NCBI GenBank assembly: GCA_902612965.1
Contig: CACMFN010000015.1
Coordinates: forward strand, 1-38,451
Direction: 5' to 3'
From: an uncultured SAR116 cluster alpha proteobacterium
GTDB taxonomy: Bacteria; Pseudomonadota; Alphaproteobacteria; Puniceispirillales; GCA-002684695
DNA: 38,451 bases
Shown here: positions 1-7,427 of the stretch, piece by piece
Layout of the letters: each line of letters opens with the position of its first letter
How positions within the stretch are numbered: the first letter of the stretch is position 1
Made by a program: the position numbers and the translations under genes
The notes under the pieces: model-generated
What the model saw: only the letters and a program-made list of their open reading frames with translations
Database searches by the model: none
Told to the model about the DNA's origin: nothing

Positions 1-159
1 TTGTAATATTACAAAGGTTCTTTCCATTACCAGAAGATTTTTAAAGGGTAGACCATTGGGTAGACAATTTGTGCCTGTTGACACAAAGACTGGATTACTT
101 AAACTGTTGGTATTGCTTATAATGATGTGTGATTGGTACTTGTGGCATGAACAGACTTA
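1..159. other. Unassigned left flank of the tRNA-Asn island
   Basis: I see no convincing gene here. It begins with a short palindrome (TTGTAATATTACAA, 1-14) and contains a tandem GGGTAGAC-type repeat annotated separately. A TATAAT at 118-123, with a weak TTACTT 17 bases upstream, could be a promoter reading into the left inverted-repeat arm and the gene at 285. The window edge truncates the context, so whether this is chromosome or the remnant of an older element cannot be decided. Confidence 0.4.
46..70 (+). repeat. Tandem GGGTAGAC repeat, integrase-start-like
   Basis: GGGTAGAC occurs at 46-53 and again at 58-65, a 12-base period. The 25-base block matches the beginning of the integrase gene (minus strand, 2808 downward) at about 22 of 25 positions. 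That region also has two GGTAGACAAT copies 12 bases apart. It could be recombinase arm-type binding sites or a remnant of another integrase gene start. The function is inferred; only the repeat is seen. Confidence 0.55.
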
Positions 160-248
160 GTCCTGGGGAGCCATTCCCACCATCAGATTAAATGTAACAC
201 ATTGATTTATCAGCATAAATCTTAACTCGGCTTATGTGGGTAGACAAT
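160..248 (+). repeat. Left arm of 89-bp inverted repeat (att-like)
   Basis: This block equals the reverse complement of 2798-2886 at 88 of 89 positions; the only difference is at position 180. It starts with the last 14 bases of tRNA-Asn including CCA (160-173), contains a 7-bp hairpin (204-210 with 215-221, loop CAGC), and ends in the ATGTGGGTAGACAAT that begins the integrase reading frame. Here that frame reads MWVDN and then hits a stop codon at about position 277. A site-specific integration should leave direct copies, so the inverted orientation is unusual. Confidence 0.9.
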
Positions 249-284
249 CTAATTCAATTTATTGAATATACTTAGGTAAATTAA

Positions 285-995
285 ATGTTTGGTCTGTTTT
301 CAAATGATTTAAATAAAGCTAAAGAAGTTGCACGAATTATACACAATATATTAAAGGCTTCATTTATAGGTTCAAAATTTGATAATGGAAATCTTAATAT
401 ATCCTTCCCAAATAAGTTTTGTGATGACGATTATATAATTGGTTTTATAGATATAATATTTATAAATGTTTTGATTTTTGAGGAAAATTTACAACACAAA
501 TCAGATGATATTAACTTTTTAATTCAAGCCTCTCAAGAGCTATATAAGGAAGTATATGGTGATGAAAAATTAGAATATATGATGAAGAAACACGAAAATC
601 ATTTTGGTCAAACTCAAGATAAGTCTCCAGAATATGAACGAGGTTGTTTTGAGGGGGAACTATTGTATTGTGAGGCGTATAACAAATCTAAAAAAGAGCA
701 ATACAAAAATGAACCAAAAGTAATTGAGGCTTATAATTTATTAGATACCAATTTGGTTGATAGTATTACTGATGGACTTGCAATGGTTACAGTAAGTTCT
801 CATATCAGAAAAAAATATTTTAATGTCCATAATAAAAAACAAAATAATAATACTAAAAAAAAGGCAAAGAAAATAAAGGGTAATTCATCAAAAATTAAAA
901 ATGAATTAGAGGAACTTAAAAAAATGTTTGATGAAGAATTAATTTCAAAGGAAGTATGGATAGCAAAACAAAAAGAAATAATGGGTATAAAATAA
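285..995 (+). CDS. Hypothetical protein with C-terminal SHOCT-like domain
   Basis: The 236-aa product has no recognised N-terminal family and no signal peptide or membrane segment. Residues about 190-205 are a Lys/Asn-rich linker. The last 30 residues (LEELKKMFDEELISKEVW and following) match the SHOCT pattern, a short amphipathic two-helix module found at the C-terminus of many bacterial proteins and thought to mediate oligomerisation. The gene lies inside the tRNA-Asn island, just past the left inverted-repeat arm, and converges on the two small membrane-protein genes. If the island inverted, this gene would sit directly downstream of tRNA-Asn. The SHOCT assignment is moderately secure; the function is unknown. 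Confidence 0.65.
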   Translation: MFGLFSNDLNKAKEVARIIHNILKASFIGSKFDNGNLNISFPNKFCDDDYIIGFIDIIFINVLIFEENLQHKSDDINFLIQASQELYKEVYGDEKLEYMMKKHENHFGQTQDKSPEYERGCFEGELLYCEAYNKSKKEQYKNEPKVIEAYNLLDTNLVDSITDGLAMVTVSSHIRKKYFNVHNKKQNNNTKKKAKKIKGNSSKIKNELEELKKMFDEELISKEVWIAKQKEIMGIK

Positions 996-1009
996 GATAC
1001 ACCAATTTG

Positions 1010-1294
1010 TTATTTATTTTTTGCAAAATCTTTAAAAAAACCTTTTAATTTATCAAATGCACCATCTTTAAAGAAATTACTATTTTTCTTATTATTTTTA
1101 TTACTTTCCCAATGTTTTGGGTCATTAGGATTTATAATTAGTTTTTTTATTAAATTTCCAACGATAAATAATATAATAAGGCTAAAAATCCAACTTATTG
1201 GTCCAAATATTGGCCAAATTAATATAATTGTAATAAAGCCTGTAACTAATAAGGCAACAAGTATTAAAAATATAGATACTATTGGCCAAAACAT
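1010..1294 (-). CDS. Small membrane protein, unknown function
   Basis: The 94-aa product has two closely spaced hydrophobic stretches at about residues 4-28 and 32-54. A charged, Asn/Lys-rich tail follows and ends in a Phe/Lys amphipathic segment (FFKDGAFDKLKGFFKDFAKNK, its last part). It begins one base after the stop of the upstream membrane-protein gene, so the two are probably co-translated. I recognise no family. The location inside the integrase island suggests accessory cargo. An integral membrane location is supported by hydrophobicity only. Confidence 0.55.
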   Translation of the reverse strand: MFWPIVSIFLILVALLVTGFITIILIWPIFGPISWIFSLIILFIVGNLIKKLIINPNDPKHWESNKNNKKNSNFFKDGAFDKLKGFFKDFAKNK

Positions 1295-1295
1295 A

Positions 1296-1607
1296 TTATT
1301 CTTGAGTTTCCTTTCTTAATTTCCAAAAGAAAAATAAAACTAAGATATTGATAGGATACCATATTAATCTTGTTCCAAAATAAATAGAAAAAATAGGATT
1401 ATAAATAATTGTACTTAATAGGAAAATCCATTTTTCTTTTTCTAATTTTTTATCAAGACTTAAAAATGCAGCTATACCAAACACAAATACAACACATCTT
1501 ACTAGAGTATAATATCCAGTATTCAATGGAAGCAAACCAATAAGCAATACTGAGATTGGAATTAAAAGGAGGTTTTTTGATATTAAATATTTAGCTATAT
1601 TATCCAT
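1296..1607 (-). CDS. DUF6804-like small membrane protein
   Basis: The 103-aa protein has about four hydrophobic segments (residues ~12-27, 32-49, 60-75, 80-95). The pattern resembles small DUF6804-type membrane proteins: PLNTGYYTLVR near the start, a KKW-like step (EKEKWIF), then an N-P-I-F turn followed by an aromatic-rich last helix. That assignment is from memory of the family pattern and is tentative. It is the first gene of a two-gene minus-strand unit in the integrase island, 26 bases beyond the end of the integrase. No catalytic function is implied. Confidence 0.55.
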   Translation of the reverse strand: MDNIAKYLISKNLLLIPISVLLIGLLPLNTGYYTLVRCVVFVFGIAAFLSLDKKLEKEKWIFLLSTIIYNPIFSIYFGTRLIWYPINILVLFFFWKLRKETQE

Positions 1608-1633
1608 ATAAAATTACAAAAAAACGTAAATAA

Positions 1634-2812
1634 TTAACTTATCTTATAAAATATAAGATTAATAGATTTTTTTAACCACCTATTCTTAATCTCCAAACTG
1701 TAACCTTTCCCATATCCCTCACCAATACTCCCTCTAGTCCATCCACCTATCTGGTCTATTAAGTCTGAAGGACATTCAACTGCTCTTAATCTATCTCGCA
1801 TACTATGCCTAAATCCATGGATGACATTTCCTTCACCTAATCTGTTTCTTAACCATTTATTGAGTGCTGCACTTGCAGAATTGGAGTTAGTTGTTTTCTC
1901 ATTTGTATAGATTGGAAAGGCGAATGGTGTATCGTTACCATTCTCTAATATTCTTCTTGCTGACCATAAAGATGCTCCCACTAAAGGTACTTTCCTGATA
2001 CTGCTTTTAGTCTTCAGAGAACGCCATGGGTGAGGTTTAATATCAACATAAGGTATAGCTTCATTAACCTTAATATCATCCTTTGAGAGACCTGCAGCCT
2101 CTGATAAACGCATTCCTGTATCGGATATCAAAGCTATCAGCCATCGCTTCTCAACATCTATTTTCTTACATTCATTTTGTATTGTTTTAATGTCCTCATT
2201 AGCGATTGGTTGCCTTTGATTACTATCATCCAAGTCAGGCATGTAGGTTCTTGAAAAGGCATTATTACATTTTAATCCTTCTTCACGGATGGTGAGATTG
2301 ATGACACTTTTAATCGTTGAGAACATCCTTGTAATGGATGCTATCTTTAATCCTTTATCTATGAGATGGTCACGTAATGCTGAAGCATCTGATGTAGAAT
2401 ATTCATCTATTGGTCTGTCACCTAATAGACTTATAACTGTATTAATGTTCCGTTGTCCTGCTCTGTAAAATACCCTGCTTTTACCATTTCCTTTCATCTT
2501 GAAATATGTCTGAAGAGCAACTGTTAGATTAGGGGAGTTTGATGTGTTGATAGTATTTTTAAGAAGATGTTTAGCTGGAATACTTAACGTGGATAATCTC
2601 AATGACATCCAATAATCCTCAAGCCTTTGTATCAGACTTTTACAGGCTCGTGATGCTGCAAACTGTGATTTAGTTTTAAGGCATATCACTATCCTGTCAC
2701 GTTTATAATATGACCGTATATCCTTTGGAACTTGTTTACTGAAATAGTACACATCTCTTTTTGTGTACAAATAAGAGTATGTTAAATTGTCTACCATATT
2801 GTCTACCCACAT
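1634..2812 (-). CDS. Tyrosine-type site-specific recombinase (integrase)
   Basis: This is a 392-aa tyrosine recombinase. The N-terminal part (about residues 12-60, YLYTKRDVYYFSKQVPKDIR) matches the DUF6538-type domain of tRNA-targeting integrases. A SAM-like core-binding domain lies around 95-195. The catalytic domain shows Arg235 (TGMR), a Lys near 267-274, His332 and Arg335 (HGFR), Trp358 (GGW) and the nucleophile Tyr367 (GEGYGKGY), so it looks intact. It starts 60 bases past tRNA-Asn and could be transcribed by read-through from it. The first ATG (2812) lies inside the inverted repeat. An alternative ATG at 2797 begins exactly one base beyond the repeat and leaves the domain whole. Neither has a clear ribosome binding site. 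Confidence 0.92.
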   Translation of the reverse strand: MWVDNMVDNLTYSYLYTKRDVYYFSKQVPKDIRSYYKRDRIVICLKTKSQFAASRACKSLIQRLEDYWMSLRLSTLSIPAKHLLKNTINTSNSPNLTVALQTYFKMKGNGKSRVFYRAGQRNINTVISLLGDRPIDEYSTSDASALRDHLIDKGLKIASITRMFSTIKSVINLTIREEGLKCNNAFSRTYMPDLDDSNQRQPIANEDIKTIQNECKKIDVEKRWLIALISDTGMRLSEAAGLSKDDIKVNEAIPYVDIKPHPWRSLKTKSSIRKVPLVGASLWSARRILENGNDTPFAFPIYTNEKTTNSNSASAALNKWLRNRLGEGNVIHGFRHSMRDRLRAVECPSDLIDQIGGWTRGSIGEGYGKGYSLEIKNRWLKKSINLIFYKIS

Positions 2813-2886
2813 AAGCCGAGTTAAGATTTATGCTGATAAATCAATGTGTTACATTTAATCTGATGATGGGAATGGCTCCCCAGGAC
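2798..2886 (-). repeat. Right arm of 89-bp inverted repeat, overlapping tRNA-Asn
   Basis: Reverse complement of 160-248 with one mismatch. It spans the last 14 bases of tRNA-Asn, the 60-base spacer with its GATTTAT/ATAAATC hairpin, and the first 15 bases of the integrase reading frame. The match ends one base before the second possible integrase start codon, so recombination between the arms would keep both the tRNA and the integrase coding sequence intact. Confidence 0.9.
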
Positions 2887-2947
2887 GGATTCGAACCGCC
2901 GGCCAAGCGATTAACAGTCGCTTGCTCTACCGCTGAGCTACTGGGGA
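2873..2947 (-). tRNA. tRNA-Asn(GTT)
   Basis: The cloverleaf is complete: acceptor TCCCCAG pairs with CTGGGGA, the D-arm contains AGCTCAGCGGTAGAGC, the anticodon stem-loop GCGACTGTTAATCGC gives anticodon GTT, and the T-arm contains GGTTCGAATCC. CCA is encoded at 2875-2873. It is the integration target of the neighbouring island. The last 14 bases lie in the 89-bp inverted repeat, so the tRNA 3' end is regenerated by the element. Confidence 0.97.
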
Positions 2948-2955
2948 ATAATTCG

Positions 2956-2983
2956 CTTATACACTAATATAATCTTCATGCAA
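2956..2983 (-). promoter_or_regulatory. Probable promoter of tRNA-Asn
   Basis: On the minus strand TTGCAT (2983-2978) and TATAAG (2961-2956) are 16 bases apart, 8 bases before the tRNA 5' end. This is a good sigma-70-type match in a sensible place. Read-through from it could also drive the integrase. Confidence 0.5.
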
Positions 2984-2993
2984 TAATAATATA

Positions 2994-4037
2994 TTAATTA
3001 AAATATTCTAATATTTTTTTACTAGCATTATCAATACTTAATTTATTTAGTTTTATTATATCTATTTTGTGTTTAATTTTATTTATGTGTTTAGTTGTAG
3101 AAAAATTATATTTTGGATCATAATGGTTTTCTAAAATTTCCTTAACAAAATTTTTCCAATCTTGTTTTTGAATTAAATTGGTCCAATTTGATAATTTTTC
3201 ATTGGAAATCTTACCTTTCATACCACTAATAAAAGGTTGAATTAATTTACAATCTTTTGTTAAATGCTTGTACTCTTTTAGTAAAAACTTAATACGCTCA
3301 TCGATTGGAACATTTAATAATAATCTGTCTGACTCATTTAATTTTAGCCATAACTTCTTAGGTAAATGTAATTTTCCAATTTTACTACTTTCAGATTCGA
3401 TAAATATTGGTTTAGTACAGTCAAATTTATCAATAGCATTATGGAGAAGGCTTTCAAAGTATCTTTGGCTATGTTGTTTTTTATTGATTTCACTTCCTAG
3501 AAGTGATCCTCTATGACACGCTAAGTTTTCAAGATCAATAACTTGAGTATTCATATTGTTAAGACAATTTAGAATTTTAGTTTTTGCAGACCCAGTTTGT
3601 CCTTGGAGAATTTTAAATTGATATTTACTAAGATCATTTAATTCATCTAAAACTAATTTTCTATAATTTTTATAGCCTCCTTTCAATATTGAAATACGCC
3701 AACCAATTTCATTTAAAACCAAAGCTAGAGATCTACTTCTTTGACCTCCTCTCCAACAGTAAATTAAAGCTTGCCAAGATCCTTGTCTTGAAAAAAATTC
3801 ATTATCTAAAAATTTAGAAATATTTTTAGAAATAATTGAAGCTCCCATTATTTTTGCTTTGAATGGATTTACTTCTTTATAAGTTTTTCCAACATCGTGT
3901 CTCTGTTGGTCATTTAAAATTGGTATATTTATTGAGCCTGGTATATGGTCATTATTAAATTCCGATGGAGATCTTACATCAATAATTTCTGCATTTTTTA
4001 TTTCTCTCCAGTCATCAATATATTCTATCTCTTTCAT
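2994..4037 (-). CDS. mnmH: tRNA 2-selenouridine synthase (MnmH/SelU)
   Basis: MnmH replaces sulfur with selenium at the wobble 2-thiouridine of tRNAs for Lys, Glu and Gln, using selenophosphate. The 347-aa protein has the expected order: an N-terminal rhodanese domain (IIDVRSPSEF at 18-27, catalytic Cys94 in YCWRGGQRS), then a P-loop domain (GQTGSAKT, 146-153) on the conserved LQGQTGSAKT segment. The length fits the family. It follows selD on the same strand with a 6-base gap, so the selenophosphate maker and user are co-transcribed. No selA, selB or tRNA-Sec is seen here, so selenium may be used only for tRNA modification, but the rest of the genome would decide that. Confidence 0.95.
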   Translation of the reverse strand: MKEIEYIDDWREIKNAEIIDVRSPSEFNNDHIPGSINIPILNDQQRHDVGKTYKEVNPFKAKIMGASIISKNISKFLDNEFFSRQGSWQALIYCWRGGQRSRSLALVLNEIGWRISILKGGYKNYRKLVLDELNDLSKYQFKILQGQTGSAKTKILNCLNNMNTQVIDLENLACHRGSLLGSEINKKQHSQRYFESLLHNAIDKFDCTKPIFIESESSKIGKLHLPKKLWLKLNESDRLLLNVPIDERIKFLLKEYKHLTKDCKLIQPFISGMKGKISNEKLSNWTNLIQKQDWKNFVKEILENHYDPKYNFSTTKHINKIKHKIDIIKLNKLSIDNASKKILEYFN

Positions 4038-4043
4038 CTTTAA

Positions 4044-6263
4044 CTAATTTAATATTATTTCATGTTTTTCAATAACTTCACCAATTATTGAAGCATGGTG
4101 ATTACTTTTTTTTAATTTTTCTAAAACTTGATTGGCTTTAATTTTATTTACAGAAACTAATAGTCCTCCACTTGTTTGAGGATCAAAAATAATGTGATCT
4201 TGTTTCGAAATTCTACTTATAAAATTTATTGCCTTTTTATTTGAGAATGCCAACGATGAGTAAATATTATTAGACAAGTATTCAAGTGCTCCAGAAAGTA
4301 CAGGAATATCTTTGATGCTTAACCTAGCTCCAAATGGTTTGGTAAGATTAAGTGTATGACGAGCTAAACCAAAACCAGTTACATCAGTTACAGCTGATAT
4401 ATTTTCATTTCTAATAATTTTTGCTGCATTTAAATTTGAATTGAGCATTGTTTCAATTGTGTTTTTATATTCAATAGGATTAATTTTTAGTCTCATGTTG
4501 GCTGCTAATATAACTCCTGTACCAAGAGGCTTGGTTAAAATTAATTTATCTCCAACTTTTGGTTCTTTAGATTTAAAACTTTTGGGCCTTATTCCACTTA
4601 TGCAAAATCCTACTTGCAACTCTTCTCCTTCACTAGTGTGTCCGCCATTTAAATTTATATTATGAGAATTAAATTCATAAGTAGCTCCATTTAATAGTTC
4701 TGAGATTAAACGACTTTGAATTTTCTGTAAGCCTGGGGGTAATATAAAAATAGCTTCAGCGTTCATAGGTGTCGCACTTGCAGAAAGTACATCAGATATT
4801 GCATGAATTGCAGCTATTCTTGAAAGCGTATAAGGGTCATTTACAATAGCAGAAATTAGATCAACTGACTGTATTAGATTGTTACCACTAGGCACATCTA
4901 TAATGGAAGCGTCACTGGTAATTGTGACATTATTTAATTTATTACTCTTTGAATGTAAATTATCTGTTATAGAATTAATTCCTTTATTTAGCGAAATCCA
5001 TGGTGCTTTTGCTCCACAACCTAGGCATCTGATTTTTTCTAAAGCAGGATCTCCTTTGTTCTCTTTTGAAATTAATTTTGGATGAGGTTGAATACTTTCC
5101 ATCTTCATTAAATTCAAATGATTATATTTTTTCATAAAGCTTTCATCAATATATCTCTTAAGCATCCAAGCAAACTTGCTTTTAAAAGAGATGCCTTTCC
5201 ATGATAAAATAGCTTCATCTTTACCGTTACCTATTAATGACAAAAAAGAACTTTGAGGTTTAAAAACTGTCAAACTATAATTTAAAATTTTTGCTCTTAA
5301 GTTTTTAAATAAAATTGGCCCTTGTCTTACAGCATATACACCTGCTTTTGGAAGATTTTTATTCTCAAAAGAGCTTACATCACCAGATGCAAAAATGTTT
5401 TCATTAGATGTTTGTAAAAATTTATTTACTCTAACAAATCCTGAATTATCCAAACTTAATCCAGTTTCAGATATCCATTTTGGGGCAGAAATTGGTGTGA
5501 CTAAAAAATTAAATTTTGAATTTATTATAGTTCCTTTTGAAGTCTTTACGAAACTTTCACCAAATTCAATAACTTCTTCGTTTAATATGACATTGATATT
5601 ATTTTTTTTTAAAAAACTTAAAATAGTATTTTGAGAAATTTTATTTTTTGCTTTAGCTAAATACTGGCCTTTTGAAATTATATTAACTTCAATTTCCTTA
5701 ATATTTTGTTTTGTTTTTAAATACTGTGTTAGTGCTAAAGCAAGTTCTATTCCTCCAGCTCCACCTCCAACAACAGAAATAGATATTCCATTTAATTTTT
5801 TTATTTTTTCTTTTATACCATCAATAATTTTTACTAACTTCGATATTGGTTTTATAGGAATACTGAATTCATTAGCACCTTTAATGTAGCCTAGATTTGG
5901 TTCCCCTCCTGAATTAATCGACAATGTATCAAAAATAATAGGAGCCCTATTTTCAAGAATAACTAGTTTCTCATTTAAATCTAAACCAATAACTTTATCA
6001 ATAATGAGCCTTGAATTTGAAAATTTACATAAATTCAACAAATCAATTTCAGTTTGAGACCTGTCATAAGTTTCAGCTATATATCCAGGTAACATACCGC
6101 TATAAGATGATATAAAATCTTTATTTATTAATGTAATTCTCAAACCTGGAATTGGTTTCATTCCAAATTTCTTTAAAACAGTAATTTGAGAATGACCTCC
6201 GCCTATAAGTACTAAATCATGTGACGTTGGTGCTTTTCTTGTTAAAAAATTTTTTATTTCCAT
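4044..6263 (-). CDS. selD: Selenide, water dikinase fused to NADH dehydrogenase-like flavoprotein domain
   Basis: This 739-aa two-domain protein makes selenophosphate from selenide and ATP in its C-terminal half. Residues about 15-345 are a pyridine nucleotide-disulfide oxidoreductase-type domain with an FAD motif (GGGHSQ, 21-26), an NAD(P) motif (VVGGGAGG, 164-171) and a second FAD contact (FASGDVSSF, 291-299). Residues ~405-739 are SelD. Cys416 and Lys419 in LGCGAK align with the E. coli catalytic Cys17 and Lys20 (its Cys19 is Ala here). Metal-site acidic residues sit at D451, D468 and D476. This fusion is known in several bacteria; the flavoprotein half may supply reduced selenium, which is inference. 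It is the first gene of the selD-mnmH unit. Confidence 0.95.
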   Translation of the reverse strand: MEIKNFLTRKAPTSHDLVLIGGGHSQITVLKKFGMKPIPGLRITLINKDFISSYSGMLPGYIAETYDRSQTEIDLLNLCKFSNSRLIIDKVIGLDLNEKLVILENRAPIIFDTLSINSGGEPNLGYIKGANEFSIPIKPISKLVKIIDGIKEKIKKLNGISISVVGGGAGGIELALALTQYLKTKQNIKEIEVNIISKGQYLAKAKNKISQNTILSFLKKNNINVILNEEVIEFGESFVKTSKGTIINSKFNFLVTPISAPKWISETGLSLDNSGFVRVNKFLQTSNENIFASGDVSSFENKNLPKAGVYAVRQGPILFKNLRAKILNYSLTVFKPQSSFLSLIGNGKDEAILSWKGISFKSKFAWMLKRYIDESFMKKYNHLNLMKMESIQPHPKLISKENKGDPALEKIRCLGCGAKAPWISLNKGINSITDNLHSKSNKLNNVTITSDASIIDVPSGNNLIQSVDLISAIVNDPYTLSRIAAIHAISDVLSASATPMNAEAIFILPPGLQKIQSRLISELLNGATYEFNSHNINLNGGHTSEGEELQVGFCISGIRPKSFKSKEPKVGDKLILTKPLGTGVILAANMRLKINPIEYKNTIETMLNSNLNAAKIIRNENISAVTDVTGFGLARHTLNLTKPFGARLSIKDIPVLSGALEYLSNNIYSSLAFSNKKAINFISRISKQDHIIFDPQTSGGLLVSVNKIKANQVLEKLKKSNHHASIIGEVIEKHEIILN

Positions 6264-6291
6264 TAAAAATTTAAATAAGCTTTATAATTTA

Positions 6292-6366
6292 TGGAGGCCG
6301 GACCCGGAATCGAACCGGGGTAGCGGGCTTTGCAGGCCCGAGCATAAGCCACTCTGCCATCCGGCC
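6292..6366 (-). tRNA. tRNA-Cys(GCA)
   Basis: Full cloverleaf on the minus strand: acceptor GGCCGGA pairs with TCCGGCC, the anticodon arm is CGGGCCTGCAAAGCCCG with anticodon GCA, the T-arm contains GGTTCGATTCC, and CCA is encoded. A degenerate partial copy lies about 430 bases away at 6793-6838. Confidence 0.97.
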
Positions 6367-6451
6367 ATTTAGTTGACATCTTTATCTTTTTTGTTAGATG
6401 CTGTAAATACTTAAACTTAATTATTATAAATTATTAAATAGATGTTACAAA

Positions 6452-6775
6452 ATGATTTATTGCAGAATATTTAAAATTACTTTTCCAAATGAGTTTTCCA
6501 AAGAAAGTTTTGATTCATATATTCTCACAAATCATACAAAAGTATTAGAAAAAAAGTTATTTTTAATGAGAATAACAGTCACAACTTCCCAGAATGTTGG
6601 ATTTTATTTAAATTTTTTTGACAGTAAAAATGATTTAGATAATGCATGGAAAGAAAAAGGGGAGGCTTTGTTTTCTAAAGTTAAATCATTGGGTGCAAAA
6701 ATTGAAAAATATGAAGGTGATGTCCCTTTTTTAGCTCTTAATCCTACAAAAGATTTCAATAAATTTAATATGTAA
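6452..6775 (+). CDS. Hypothetical small protein, possible dimeric alpha/beta-barrel fold
   Basis: The 107-aa product has no signal peptide or membrane segment. Its rhythm is a short first strand (YCRIFKITF), a helix, a strand (MRITVTTSQNVGFYLNFFDS), a second helix with Lys/Ala residues, and a last strand (AKIEKYEGDV). This is reminiscent of ABM/ferredoxin-like dimeric barrels, but I see no diagnostic residues and make no functional claim. It stands alone between the true tRNA-Cys and its relic, on the opposite strand to both, so it may have arrived with the event that duplicated the tRNA. No strong ribosome binding site precedes the ATG. Confidence 0.55.
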   Translation: MIYCRIFKITFPNEFSKESFDSYILTNHTKVLEKKLFLMRITVTTSQNVGFYLNFFDSKNDLDNAWKEKGEALFSKVKSLGAKIEKYEGDVPFLALNPTKDFNKFNM

Positions 6776-6792
6776 TCAATTAATTTTTAAGC

Positions 6793-6838
6793 TAGCGGAC
6801 TTTGCATACCCGAGCATCAGCCACTTTGCCATCCGGTC
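6793..6838 (-). pseudogene. Truncated, decayed copy of tRNA-Cys
   Basis: The 46 bases match the 5' part of tRNA-Cys (6321-6366) at 40 of 46 positions, in the same orientation. The copy runs from the 5' acceptor strand through the D-arm, the anticodon arm (GCA retained, stem now with G-U pairs) and the variable loop. It then stops: the T-arm and 3' acceptor strand are missing, so it cannot fold as a tRNA. It probably marks an old duplication or element boundary. Confidence 0.85.
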
Positions 6839-7026
6839 TAAGATGTATTTTATAGTCCTCTTTCCAACTAAGTACACTTCCAAAAAAAGCAATTTTTCTA
6901 AAATTATTTTCGTGATGTTACAAAAAAAACTAATTATAGGTTTTTTTTAATATATTTAAAATATAATAATTCATTTTATAAAATTATTTTATTAATTTAT
7001 TTAGTGATATAAGGTGAGGTCTGAAA

Positions 7027-7407
7027 ATGATAGGTTATTTCATGTATGGAACAAATAATTTAGAAAAATCTTCAAAATTTTATGATTCTTTTTTACCAGA
7101 AATTGAAATGATTAAAGTTGAAGATGACAATGAATTTATTGGTTACGCAAGAAAAGATGACCCTAAAAAGACCATTTTTTACATAACACTTCCTTTTGAT
7201 GGTGGAAAAGCATCATTTGGAAATGGAACAATGGTAGCTTTTAAAGTTTTATCTCAACAAATTGTTGATAAGGTTCATGAGTTGGCAATAAAAAATGGAG
7301 GTATAAATGAGGGTGATCCTGGAATAAGGGAAGGTTATGACAATATGTATTTTTCCTATTTTAGAGATTTAGATAATAATAAGATTTGTGTTTATTCTGA
7401 ATTATAA
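7027..7407 (+). CDS. VOC-family (glyoxalase/bleomycin resistance-like) protein
   Basis: The 126-aa protein fits a single-chain vicinal-oxygen-chelate module pair. It opens with MIGYFMYGTNNLEKSSKFYD, the usual first strand plus helix. The middle GNGTMVAF strand is typical of a small VOC subfamily where the usual first metal-binding His is absent. It ends with the R-D-L-D-N-N-K-I motif corresponding to the DPDGNK turn. A strong ribosome binding site (AAGGTGAGG, 7011-7019) supports the start. The substrate cannot be predicted. It appears monocistronic, ending about 50 bases before a putative small-RNA gene. Confidence 0.85.
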   Translation: MIGYFMYGTNNLEKSSKFYDSFLPEIEMIKVEDDNEFIGYARKDDPKKTIFYITLPFDGGKASFGNGTMVAFKVLSQQIVDKVHELAIKNGGINEGDPGIREGYDNMYFSYFRDLDNNKICVYSEL

Positions 7408-7427
7408 AAAAAAAGATTATTTTTTAT

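Larger units (their letters stand above)
160..2886. mobile_element. Integrase island at tRNA-Asn, bounded by inverted repeats
   Basis: The region has the parts of a small tRNA-targeting integrative element. A tyrosine recombinase gene begins 60 bases past the 3' end of tRNA-Asn and is transcribed away from it. Three short accessory genes follow, and a second copy of the tRNA 3' end marks the far side. The far copy is inverted relative to the tRNA, so the structure is not a simple attL/attR pair. It may be an integrase-invertible segment, a rearranged element, or two elements abutting head to head. No phage structural, conjugation or replication genes are present, so at most it is a mini-island or satellite. 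Confidence 0.6.

Noticed and set aside
160-2886. Complete prophage or integrative conjugative element
   Set aside because: The region is under 3 kb and has no structural, replication, relaxase or secretion genes.
3268-3516. Plus-strand frame opposite mnmH
   Set aside because: It lies entirely within the conserved mnmH coding sequence on the other strand and shows no domain.
6793-6838. Second functional tRNA-Cys
   Set aside because: The T-arm and 3' acceptor strand are missing, so no cloverleaf can form.
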